From assembly GCF_000620765.1 (NCBI RefSeq), contig NZ_JIAK01000011.1, positions 1-64,000 of the forward strand: DNA of 64,000 nucleotides, read 5' to 3'. Made by a program: the position numbers and the translations under genes. Below the pieces are notes generated by a model. The model had not been told where the DNA came from and made no database searches. It saw only the letters and a list, made by a program, of their open reading frames with translations. The stretch comes from Desulfovermiculus halophilus DSM 18834. Its GTDB lineage: Bacteria > Desulfobacterota > Desulfovibrionia > Desulfovibrionales > Desulfothermaceae. Below, in pieces: positions 44,124-52,099 of the stretch (positions are counted from its first letter, which is position 1; every line of letters begins with the position of its first letter).

Positions 44124-46535
44124 CTATCTCCCCGGGCTGTGGCCCATCTCCTTCTCTATGGCCGCCACCCGCTGCATAACAGGAAGCACGCTGTCCGGGT
44201 TCAGGGAGATGGAGTCGATCCCTTCCCGGACCAGGAAGGCGGCAAATTCCGGATAGTCGCTCGGGGCCTGGCCGCAGATGCCCACCTTGCACCCCGGGGC
44301 CTTGGCTTTTACGGTCTGCAGCAGGGCGCTGATGCTCCGTTTGACGGCCTCGTCCTGCTCGTTGAACAGGTGCTTGAGCTGTCCAGAGTCCCTGTCCACG
44401 CCCAGAATGAGCTGGGTGAGATCGTTGGAACCGATGGAAAAGCCGTCGAATCGGCGGGCGAACTCCTCGGCCAGGAGGACATTGGATGGGATCTCGCACA
44501 TGACATAGATCTCCAGCCCGTTTTCCCCCCGGGAAAGCCCATTCCCGGCCATGACCTCCAGGACCTTGTCCGCTTCGGCCAGGGTACGGCAGAAGGGGAT
44601 CATGACCACCACGTTGCTCAGACCTATCTCCTCTCTGACCCGCTTCACAGCCCGGCATTCCAGGGCAAAGCCCTCCCGGTACTCCTTTGAATAGTACCGG
44701 GAGGCCCCCCGAAACCCGATCATGGGGTTGCTCTCATGGGGCTCAAAGGCCCGTCCCCCGATCAGGTTGGCGTATTCATTGGTCTTGAAGTCGCTCATGC
44801 GCACGATGACCGGATAGGGATACTGGGAAGCGGCGATCTTGGCGATGCCCATGGCCAGATTGTCCACAAAATACTCTGCCTTGTCCGCATACCTATAGGT
44901 GAGCATTTCGATGTTCGCCCTGGCCGTTCGGTCCTCAAGCTGGTCAAAGCGGAGCAGGGCCATGGGGTGGATCTTGATCACATTGTTGATGATAAACTCC
45001 ATCCTGGCCAGGCCGATCCCGTGGCAGGGCAGCCGCCACCAGCGATAGGCGGCTGTTGGGCTGGCGATATTCATCATGATCTGGGTGGCTGTTTCCGGGA
45101 TGTCGTCCAGACTGACCTCGCTGATTTCATAGTCCAGAATGCCTCGGTAGACCACACCCTCCTCCCCTTCGGCGCAGGACATGGTCACCTCGTCCCCTGG
45201 CTGCAAGACCTGGGTTCCGCTCCCGGTGCCCACGATGGCCGGAATACCCAGCTCCCTGCTGACGATGGCCGCGTGACAGGTCCGTCCTCCGTGGTCGGTG
45301 ACGATGCCCGCTGCCTTCTTCATGATCGGGACCCAATCCGGGTCGGTCATCTCCGTGACCAGAATGGAGTCGTCTTCAAAGCGTTCGATATCCGCGGCCG
45401 AGGCGATCCGGCACACCCTCCCGGAGGCAATGGCATCCCCGATGCTCAGTCCGGCGACAATGGGCTCCCCCCGCTCTTTGAGACGGTAGTGCTTCAGGCT
45501 GGCCGCTCCCCGTCTGGACTGCACGGTCTCCGGCCTGGCCTGGACCATAAAGATCTCCTTGCTCTGCCCGTCTTTGGCCCATTCCATATCCATGGGCCGG
45601 CCGTAATGGTCCTCAATGGCCTTGGCCCATCTGGCCAGCTGCAGGATCTCGTCATCGGACAGGACAAAGGACTGCTTTTCCTCCGCTGTAGTCAGTACAT
45701 TCTTGATCGATTTCGTCCCCCCGTGAGCGTAGACCATCTTCTGTTCCTTGGCCCCCAGGTTCTTCTCCACTATGGGCCGGCATCCGGGGTCTGAGAGCAG
45801 GGGCTTGAAAACGCGGTATTCATCCGGGGTGACCGTCCCCTGGACCACGTTCTCCCCCAGCCCCCAGGCGGCATTGATGATCACGGTATGCGGGAAACCG
45901 GTCTCGGTATCTATGGAAAACATAACCCCGGACCCGGACAGGTCGGAACGGACCATTTTCTGCACCCCGGCGGACAGGGCCACCTGCAGGTGGTCAAAGC
46001 CTCGTTCCTCCCGATAGCTGATGGCCCGGTCAGTGAACAGGGAGGCAAAGCACTTGCGGATGGCCTCCAGGAGCTGACTCTCACCGCTGATGTTCAGAAA
46101 GGTCTCCTGCTGTCCGGCGAATGAGGCCTCGGGAAGATCTTCTGCGGTGGCGCTGCTGCGCACGGCCACATCCACGGCCTGGGTCTCGTACAGGGCGCTT
46201 AACTGCCTGTAGGCCTCGGTTATGTCCGCAGCGATCTCCTCCGGCCAGCTGAACTGGAGAAAACGGGTCCGGATCTCCCGTCCGACTGCGGACAGGGACT
46301 GTGTTCCGTCCCGCAGCTGGGAAATGCCTTGAGCGACTGTGTGATCCAGCCCATTGGCCCGGATGACCTGCCAGTACATGTCGGCCGTGGTGGCAAACCC
46401 TTCCGGAACCAGGATCCCCTCTCCCTTCAGCTCCTGGATCATGGCCCCCAGGGCTGCATTCTTGCCTCCCACCCGGCCCACATCGTCCATTCCGGTTGTA
46501 CCCAGCCAGCAAATATTATCCTCTTGTGTCCTCAT
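44124..46535 (-). CDS. ppsA: Phosphoenolpyruvate synthase (pyruvate, water dikinase)
   Basis: An 803-residue enzyme converting pyruvate and ATP to phosphoenolpyruvate, AMP and phosphate, the entry to gluconeogenesis from C2/C3 compounds. Domains in order: ATP-grasp (VGGKNAALGAMI, VAVRSSATAEDLPEASFAGQQ), the swivelling phospho-histidine domain (DHGGRTCHAAIVSRELGIPA) and the PEP/pyruvate barrel (GIGLARMEFII, GSNDLTQLILGVDRDSG, GICGQAPSDYPE). Length is usual. It sits near acsA, also on the minus strand: acetate activation plus PEP formation makes sense in a carbon-assimilating anaerobe. Confidence 0.96.
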   Translation of the reverse strand: MRTQEDNICWLGTTGMDDVGRVGGKNAALGAMIQELKGEGILVPEGFATTADMYWQVIRANGLDHTVAQGISQLRDGTQSLSAVGREIRTRFLQFSWPEEIAADITEAYRQLSALYETQAVDVAVRSSATAEDLPEASFAGQQETFLNISGESQLLEAIRKCFASLFTDRAISYREERGFDHLQVALSAGVQKMVRSDLSGSGVMFSIDTETGFPHTVIINAAWGLGENVVQGTVTPDEYRVFKPLLSDPGCRPIVEKNLGAKEQKMVYAHGGTKSIKNVLTTAEEKQSFVLSDDEILQLARWAKAIEDHYGRPMDMEWAKDGQSKEIFMVQARPETVQSRRGAASLKHYRLKERGEPIVAGLSIGDAIASGRVCRIASAADIERFEDDSILVTEMTDPDWVPIMKKAAGIVTDHGGRTCHAAIVSRELGIPAIVGTGSGTQVLQPGDEVTMSCAEGEEGVVYRGILDYEISEVSLDDIPETATQIMMNIASPTAAYRWWRLPCHGIGLARMEFIINNVIKIHPMALLRFDQLEDRTARANIEMLTYRYADKAEYFVDNLAMGIAKIAASQYPYPVIVRMSDFKTNEYANLIGGRAFEPHESNPMIGFRGASRYYSKEYREGFALECRAVKRVREEIGLSNVVVMIPFCRTLAEADKVLEVMAGNGLSRGENGLEIYVMCEIPSNVLLAEEFARRFDGFSIGSNDLTQLILGVDRDSGQLKHLFNEQDEAVKRSISALLQTVKAKAPGCKVGICGQAPSDYPEFAAFLVREGIDSISLNPDSVLPVMQRVAAIEKEMGHSPGR

Positions 46536-46555
46536 CTCTTTGGGCTCCTTCTCCC

Positions 46556-46570
46556 AGCCCCGAAGGGGCT
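46556..46570 (-). promoter_or_regulatory. Leader hairpin upstream of ppsA
   Basis: AGCCCC, loop GAA, GGGGCT: a perfect 6-bp GC stem about 20 bases before the ppsA start, just outside its GGAG ribosome binding site. It may affect translation initiation; this is a guess from position. Confidence 0.35.
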
Positions 46571-46676
46571 CGCCCCATACGAGGATGGTGGATTTGGCTT
46601 CTCAGCTGTCTGAACCGGCGAACACGCATATTCCCATCTCATGTATAGCAGAAGCGGATGCGGGGGTCGAGTCTTC

Positions 46677-46712
46677 TTGACAACTTCCCGGCCTTTTCGC
46701 ATAAGGTATATT
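46677..46712 (+). promoter_or_regulatory. Promoter for the coiled-coil gene
   Basis: TTGACA (46677-46682), 17 bases, then CATAAG (46700-46705); a second -10 candidate TATATT lies at 46707-46712. It is 30-40 bases ahead of the ATG at 46743. Confidence 0.5.
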
Positions 46713-46742
46713 TTACCCAAAACCGCAACCGGGAGTTGAAAC

Positions 46743-47036
46743 ATGCCCATGCGCAGCAGAGAAGAATATATTCAGGACCTGAAAGAAAAGCTGGACGAGC
46801 TGAACAGCACCCTTGATCAGCTGCAGGTCCAGGGCAAGCTGGCTCAGATGGATTCCAGACGGGAATACGAGGCTCAGGTGGAGAGGTTCAGGGCCAAACG
46901 GGACGAGATCCGCGAGCAGCTGAACAAGATGCGGGACTCAAGCGAGGATGCCTGGGAGGACTTGCGCAAGGGAGTCGATCAGGCCTGGACTCATCTCAAA
47001 GACGCATTTTCCCAGGCCAAATCGCATTTTGAATAA
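46743..47036 (+). CDS. Small helical coiled-coil protein
   Basis: A 97-residue, highly charged protein that is predicted to be one or two long helices with heptad spacing (EEYIQDLKEKLDELNSTLDQLQ, then YEAQVERFRAKRDEIREQL). There is no signal peptide or membrane segment. Similar small coiled-coil proteins occur widely and some are stress-induced; the function is unknown. GGGAG precedes the ATG and a strong terminator follows, so it is transcribed alone. Confidence 0.75.
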   Translation: MPMRSREEYIQDLKEKLDELNSTLDQLQVQGKLAQMDSRREYEAQVERFRAKRDEIREQLNKMRDSSEDAWEDLRKGVDQAWTHLKDAFSQAKSHFE

Positions 47037-47042
47037 CAATTC

Positions 47043-47076
47043 CCCGGCCGGCGGGCTTTAAGGCCCGCCGGCCGGG
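47043..47076. terminator. Terminator between the coiled-coil gene and acsA
   Basis: CCCGGCCGGCGGGC and GCCCGCCGGCCGGG form a perfect 14-bp stem with a 6-base loop, between convergent genes. There is little T-run on either side, so strength rests on the stem. Confidence 0.75.
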
Positions 47077-47082
47077 AGGTCT

Positions 47083-49101
47083 TTACCCTGATTGAACCTG
47101 GCGCCGGATTTCTTCCACCACCTGAGGATTGGCCAGGGTGCTCACATCTCCCACGTCCTTGTTGGAGGAGATTGAGGCCAAAACCCTGCGCATGATCTTT
47201 CCGGATCTGGTCTTGGGCATATCCGGAACGATATACACATTGGAGGGCTTGGCTATTTTGCCCAGGACATCGGCAACAGCGTCCGAGACCTTCTTGGCCA
47301 GATCGTCGCTTGGGTCATAGTCCGGCTTCAGCGAGACGTACAGCTCCGGCACCGCACCTTTTATCTCATCGGTCACGGCAACCACTGCGGCCTCGGCCAC
47401 TTCTTCCGCCGCCAAGGCCGCGGACTCGATCTCCTTTGTTCCCAGACGGTGGCCCGAGACATTGATCACGTCGTCGATCCGGCCCAGGATGCGCACGTAG
47501 CCGTCTGCAGACATCACCGCCGCATCCCCGGCCATATAGGGCCAGTCCCTCCAGTCCGTGCTGTTCTTGTCACGGCAGTACTTGCCGTAGTAGCTGTCTA
47601 TATACCGCTCCTTGTTCTTCCAAATGGTCTGGAAGGCCCCGGGCCAGGGGTTTTTAATGCACAGGTTCCCGGCCTTGCCTTCTCCGGGCTGGATCTCGTT
47701 GCCCTCGTCGTCGAGTATCACCGGATGGATGCCGGGCAGCCCAGTCCCGGCACTTCCCGGCTTCATAGGCTGGATCCCGGGCAGGGTGCTGCACAGGAAG
47801 CCGCCGGTCTCGGTCTGCCACCAGGTGTCCACGATCACCGCCTTGCCCTTGCCCACAACCTCGTAGTACCAGCGCCACACTTCCGGCTCGATGGGCTCGC
47901 CCACGGTGGTCATATGCTTAAAGCTGTAATTGTACTTGGCCGGCTCATCCCCGCCCACCTTGCGCAGGGCGCGAATAGCTGTGGGCGAGGTGTGGAAGAT
48001 GTCCACGTCGAGTTCTTCTGCTATGCGCCAGCACCGGCCGGCGTCGGGGTACGTGGGCACGCCTTCGTAGACCACGGTACTGGCCGCCACAGCCAACGGG
48101 CCGTAGACAATGAAGGAATGGCCGGTGATCCAGCCGATATCAGCCATGCACCAGTACACGTCCTCGGGATGGATGTCCTGAACATACTTGGACATCCAGG
48201 CCACATAGGAAAGATAGCCGCCTATGCTGTGCTGGCATCCCTTGGGCTTGCCGGTGGAGCCGCTGGTGTACATCAGAAACAGAATGTCTTCCGCAGGCAT
48301 GGAGGCCGGGGCAATCTCCTGCCGCTTATACTTTTCAAGGAGCTGGTCCACAAAGTAGTCCCGGCCCTCGACCACTGGTGCGGAGGACGAATAGGTCCCG
48401 GGATAGCGTCTCCAGACCAGAACCTTGTTCACTTTCTGCCCCTGCTCTTCGGCCGCCTTGACCGCCTCATCGGCATTGGCCTTGTGGTTTAAGAGCTTGC
48501 CGCTGCGGTAATAGGCGTCCATGGTGATCAGGACCTCGCTTTCCGAATCCCAGATCCTGTCTCCACAGGCTTTTCCGCTGAATCCGGCAAAGACCTGGCA
48601 GTGAATGATGCCCAACCTGGCGCAAGCCAGCATGGTAATGGGCAACTCCGGGGTCATGGGCAGATACAGGGTCACCCTGTCTCCGGCCTTGAGCCCGCAG
48701 AAGTCGCGAAGCATGATTGCAGTTTCATTCACCCGGCGATACAGCTCCTGATAGGTGATATTCTGAACCGGCTCTTCTTCCAGCTCAGGGACAAAATGTA
48801 TGGCGGTTTTATTTTTATAGCTGTCCAGATGTCTGTCCACACAGTTGTAACATGCGTTCAGCCTTCCACCCACAAACCATTTCCAGCATGGGGCATCACT
48901 TGTATCCAGTGTTGTGTGCCAATACTGGTCCCAATCCAAGAGATCGGCAAACTCCTTATAGCATTCTGGAAAGTTATCCAGGCTCATCCGGTCGAATATG
49001 CCTGGATCAGTAATATTGGCCTGGCCAATAAATTCAGGATTCTGATAATAGTATTCTTCCTCCTGCCAGTGCGATTCGTAATGCCTTTCCTGAGATGACA
49101 T
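47083..49101 (-). CDS. acsA: Acetyl-CoA synthetase (AMP-forming)
   Basis: A 672-residue ligase activating acetate with ATP and CoA. Motifs: MYTSGSTGKPKGCQHS (P-loop), WWQTETGG, YMAGDAAVMSADGYVRILGRIDDVINVSGHRL and the acetylation-site lysine in KTRSGKIMRR. Tryptophan in WWQTETG fits an acetate-sized pocket. GGAGGG lies before the ATG, and the upstream region holds an array of TGCAT inverted repeats around the promoter. Confidence 0.96.
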   Translation of the reverse strand: MSSQERHYESHWQEEEYYYQNPEFIGQANITDPGIFDRMSLDNFPECYKEFADLLDWDQYWHTTLDTSDAPCWKWFVGGRLNACYNCVDRHLDSYKNKTAIHFVPELEEEPVQNITYQELYRRVNETAIMLRDFCGLKAGDRVTLYLPMTPELPITMLACARLGIIHCQVFAGFSGKACGDRIWDSESEVLITMDAYYRSGKLLNHKANADEAVKAAEEQGQKVNKVLVWRRYPGTYSSSAPVVEGRDYFVDQLLEKYKRQEIAPASMPAEDILFLMYTSGSTGKPKGCQHSIGGYLSYVAWMSKYVQDIHPEDVYWCMADIGWITGHSFIVYGPLAVAASTVVYEGVPTYPDAGRCWRIAEELDVDIFHTSPTAIRALRKVGGDEPAKYNYSFKHMTTVGEPIEPEVWRWYYEVVGKGKAVIVDTWWQTETGGFLCSTLPGIQPMKPGSAGTGLPGIHPVILDDEGNEIQPGEGKAGNLCIKNPWPGAFQTIWKNKERYIDSYYGKYCRDKNSTDWRDWPYMAGDAAVMSADGYVRILGRIDDVINVSGHRLGTKEIESAALAAEEVAEAAVVAVTDEIKGAVPELYVSLKPDYDPSDDLAKKVSDAVADVLGKIAKPSNVYIVPDMPKTRSGKIMRRVLASISSNKDVGDVSTLANPQVVEEIRRQVQSG

Positions 49102-49129
49102 AATCCCTCCTTTTGTTTTTCTTATGCCA

Positions 49130-49184
49130 TATGCAAAACAGCATACACACTATGCATTATAACAATGCATAACATGAAATGCAT
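49130..49184 (-). promoter_or_regulatory. acsA promoter with TGCAT-type inverted repeats
   Basis: On the minus strand TATAAT (49161-49156) is preceded by TG at the extended -10 position. It lies inside a perfect repeat ATGCATT-N5-AATGCAT (49152-49170). TATGC-N6-GCATA (49130-49145) lies downstream of it, and another ATGCAT (49179-49184) lies upstream. The array looks like an operator set for a dimeric regulator; the regulator is unknown. Confidence 0.55.
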
Positions 49185-49661
49185 GCCTTTTTTTGTATTT
49201 TGGAAAGTTTTTACATATCAGCACCTCTGTGTCAATAGATTTGTAGATTTTTATTGCCCTCTCTGACCTGGAACATCTCCCTAAGCGCTCGAGTTCACAC
49301 CTTCACAAAACAACTCAACGGATTTACCATTTAACATCCTGCAATACCTGCCTCTTGACCTGGATAGTTTGCATGACGCCCTCAACACCACCTGCGCCCC
49401 ACTGGTCAAAGTTCTTAATTTCACAAATCCAGGCCGGGGTAAAGGTTCAGAACTCCTTGCCACAGCTCAGGAGGGGAATTCTCTTTCCTTAAAAAGGGAG
49501 CATTGGGTTGACAATTTTCATCCCTCATGCAATAAAATTTGCAAATTATACATTTAATGAAAATTTTCTTTCACTTGGTCTCAACGGTCCTGAGCCTAAC
49601 CAATTGAAACACCAGCCCTTCGTATTGAGGATTGAGACTCCCCCGGTTGAGGTTCATTGAT
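49185..49661 (+). promoter_or_regulatory. AT-rich gap with a promoter for the RpiR-led locus
   Basis: The region is clearly richer in A/T than its surroundings. TTGACA (49508-49513), 19 bases, TAAAAT (49533-49538) is the best promoter for the plus-strand locus, about 120 bases ahead of the regulator gene. A 62-codon ORF inside the gap has no ribosome binding site and I do not call it. Confidence 0.4.
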
Positions 49662-50519
49662 ATGGGCACGCTCTCCACCATCCTGGCCGAACGTTTTCCG
49701 GGATTGACCCCCAGTCAACGCAAAATAGCCAGGCATATCCTTCATCACGCCAACGATGTCCTGGTCTCTACCCAGGCCCAGCTGGCTGCGCAGGTGGGGA
49801 CCTCGGAGGCAACAGTGTCCAGATTCATCCACTTCTTGGGCTTCTCCCGATTCAATGCATTCAAGGACGCCTTGGCCCGAGAGGCGTTTACCGACTTCAG
49901 CACCACCCGCCGCCTGGCCGACTCACCGGACAGACTGCAGGGCTCCGTCCTCTCCACAGTCCTCTCTACGGACATGGACAACATCCGGGAAATCAGCTCC
50001 TCCCTGACCGAAGAGACCTTTCAGGAAGCGGTCCGGGCCATCACTCAGGCGAACACCGTATACATCCTGGGCCTTCGTTCCAGCTATGCCCTGGCCTTCT
50101 ACCTCTTTTTCACCCTGCGTTTTTTTTCCTCCACATCCAGGCTGTTGAAGCCGGACGTGTGCGACCTGCCGGAGCAGGCCATCGGGGCCGGTCCGGACGA
50201 TGTTCTGATCAGCATCAGCTTCCGCCGCTATACCCAGACCACCATCGATTTGACCGGAAAACTGAAATCCAAGGGGACAAAGGTTGTGGGCCTGACCGAC
50301 AGCATGCTCTCGCCCCTGGCTCACCTGGCCGATACGCCTCTTATCGTCTCCACCGCCGTGCCCAGTTTTTTTGAATCCTATACCGCGGCCATGAGTCTGA
50401 TAAACGCCCTTTTGGCCGCGGTGGCTCTGCAAACCGGGAACAGTGCCCTGCACGCCCTGGAGCAGATGGAATCAGCATTTGAGGACTTTGATACCTATTC
50501 TCGCGACGAGGCCTTGTAA
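49662..50519 (+). CDS. RpiR-family transcriptional regulator
   Basis: A 285-residue regulator. Residues 1-80 are the RpiR helix-turn-helix domain (LTPSQRKIARHILHHAND, then AAQVGTSEATVSRFIHFLGF); residues 120-250 are a SIS domain (ILGLRSSYALAFYLFFTLRF, DDVLISISFRRYTQTTIDL), which usually binds a phosphosugar but in many family members senses other ligands. ATG at 49662 has GAGG upstream; an in-frame earlier start is weaker. It heads the TRAP/BKACE locus and is only 40 bases from the receptor gene, so it probably controls it. Confidence 0.9.
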   Translation: MGTLSTILAERFPGLTPSQRKIARHILHHANDVLVSTQAQLAAQVGTSEATVSRFIHFLGFSRFNAFKDALAREAFTDFSTTRRLADSPDRLQGSVLSTVLSTDMDNIREISSSLTEETFQEAVRAITQANTVYILGLRSSYALAFYLFFTLRFFSSTSRLLKPDVCDLPEQAIGAGPDDVLISISFRRYTQTTIDLTGKLKSKGTKVVGLTDSMLSPLAHLADTPLIVSTAVPSFFESYTAAMSLINALLAAVALQTGNSALHALEQMESAFEDFDTYSRDEAL

Positions 50520-50559
50520 GGCGCTTTGCGCCTGGACCCCAAACCTGCAGGAGGATGCT

Positions 50560-51525
50560 ATGAGCAAACGTTTTCTGTGCACGCCCCTGATCGCTGGACT
50601 GGCACTGGTTTTGGCCTCCGGCCTGGCCTGGGCTGGAACCACCTTTTTGACCATGGGCACTGGCAGCCCTGGAGGGGTGTATTACCCTCTCGGCGGGGGC
50701 ATGTCCGTGGTCATCCAAAAGACTGTGGACGGTATCCGCTGTGCGGCCGAGTCCACCGGCGCCTCCGTGGAAAACAGCCGCCTGGTCGGGCTGGGAGACA
50801 CGGATATGGGCATGGTCATGGGCAGCGTGGCCTATAAGGCGGTCCACGGCCAGGACCCGTTTCAGGACTCCTATCCCCTGGTCGCTCTGTTCCAGATGTA
50901 CCCGGCACCGGAACACATCGTGACTACCACCGATTCGGGGATCACCTCCCTGGCCGACCTGAAAGGCAAGAAGGTATCCATCGACGTGCCCGGCAGCGGG
51001 TGTTCGACCATGGCCAAGGTCATCCTCCGCGAGTACGGGTATGACCTGAAAAAAGACCTGGAGATCGCCCACCTGTCTCAGTCCGAATCAGTGCAGGCCC
51101 TCAAGGACGGCATTGTCGACGCCTGCTTTTTCAACTTTGCCTACCCGGCTTCAGCGGTCATGGACCTGGCTGCAACCCGGGACATCGCCCTGGTTCCAGT
51201 CGGCGAGGACCTGGCCGACACAATCGTTGAAAAGTATCCCTACTACCTGAAGACCACCATCCCGGGCGGAACATATGATGACGTGAGCGAAGACGTCCTG
51301 TGCATCGGCGATTCCAACGTCATGGTGGCCAACAAGGACATGCAGGAAGATCTGGCCTATAGAGTGACCAAGGCCATCTTTGAAAATGTGGATCAGGGCA
51401 AGCACGCCCTGGTGGATATCCATCCCATTGCCAAGCAGCTTACGCCCCAGAATGCGGTCAACAGCCCCTTGGATCTCCACCCAGGGTCAGCTCGATACTT
51501 CAAAGAACAGGGCGCCCAGCCTTAA
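50560..51525 (+). CDS. TAXI-family TRAP transporter solute receptor
   Basis: A 321-residue periplasmic receptor with a Sec signal peptide ending near GLAWAGT. The TAXI signature follows: FLTMGTGSPGGVYYPLGG, then MGMVMGSVAYKAVHGQDPF and SIDVPGSGCSTMAKVIL. TAXI receptors work with a single fused permease and commonly bind C4 or C5 carboxylates such as glutamate or 2-oxoglutarate. AGGAGG precedes the ATG. The permease gene lies two genes downstream. Confidence 0.93.
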   Translation: MSKRFLCTPLIAGLALVLASGLAWAGTTFLTMGTGSPGGVYYPLGGGMSVVIQKTVDGIRCAAESTGASVENSRLVGLGDTDMGMVMGSVAYKAVHGQDPFQDSYPLVALFQMYPAPEHIVTTTDSGITSLADLKGKKVSIDVPGSGCSTMAKVILREYGYDLKKDLEIAHLSQSESVQALKDGIVDACFFNFAYPASAVMDLAATRDIALVPVGEDLADTIVEKYPYYLKTTIPGGTYDDVSEDVLCIGDSNVMVANKDMQEDLAYRVTKAIFENVDQGKHALVDIHPIAKQLTPQNAVNSPLDLHPGSARYFKEQGAQP

Positions 51526-51550
51526 AAGCCTCATAAACCGGCAGACCAAT

Positions 51551-51576
51551 CCGGCAGGGTAGGCCTGCCCTGCCGG
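51551..51576 (+). promoter_or_regulatory. Stem-loop between receptor and DUF1850 genes
   Basis: CCGGCAGGG (51551-51559) and CCCTGCCGG (51568-51576) form a perfect 9-bp stem, 26 bases after the receptor stop. No T-run follows. Such stems often protect the receptor message so that more receptor than permease is made. Confidence 0.6.
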
Positions 51577-51595
51577 ATATGAGAGGATGTTTTCC

Positions 51596-52099
51596 ATGCT
51601 GTGGACGGCATGTCGAAGGAGAGCACCGGTCTTAGTGTGCCTGGTGGTCTGTGTGTACGGAACTCTACTTCCCGGTTCAGCTGCCGGCCAGGAGTTCCGG
51701 CTGGAACTGGTCCACCGCGGTCAGAACACGATCCTGGCCTCCTACCCCATGCAGCCGGACCAGGAATTCGTCCTGCACTACATCCATTCATCCGACCACA
51801 CCCCGGTTGCGGCCAGATTCAAGGCCACAGCCCAGGGGGGCATCGTGCTGGTGGAAGAACGGTTTGCCTGGTATGGGGCAGGCTTGGCCTTTCATGCCCA
51901 AAGCGACATAGACACCTCCCGGGAATGGACTGCGGTCCGCATGCATCGGGACATGGATCCCTTCTTTCTCCGGGTGGGCCGGGTGGCGGATCACGCCCTG
52001 CACATAGGCAATCGATCCATTGCCCTCCGCGATCTCGCACCCGGGGGAACCAGTCTGTGGATACGGCTCAGACCAAGAGGAGAACCCAGACATGAGTGA
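51596..52099 (+). CDS. DUF1850 domain protein
   Basis: A 167-residue protein with an N-terminal signal or membrane segment (about residues 10-28) and the DUF1850 pattern (LHYIHSSDHTPVAARF, then ERFAWYGAGLAFHA). DUF1850 genes are typically found between TAXI receptors and fused TRAP permeases, as here. The function is unknown but it is part of the transport system. I chose ATG 51596, nine bases from GAGAGG, over ATG 51587, which touches that site. It overlaps the permease gene by eight bases. Confidence 0.82.
   Translation: MLWTACRRRAPVLVCLVVCVYGTLLPGSAAGQEFRLELVHRGQNTILASYPMQPDQEFVLHYIHSSDHTPVAARFKATAQGGIVLVEERFAWYGAGLAFHAQSDIDTSREWTAVRMHRDMDPFFLRVGRVADHALHIGNRSIALRDLAPGGTSLWIRLRPRGEPRHE

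Noticed and set aside
49369-49557. 62-codon ORF in the AT-rich gap before the RpiR gene
   Set aside because: No ribosome binding site and no recognisable domain; it overlaps the likely promoter.
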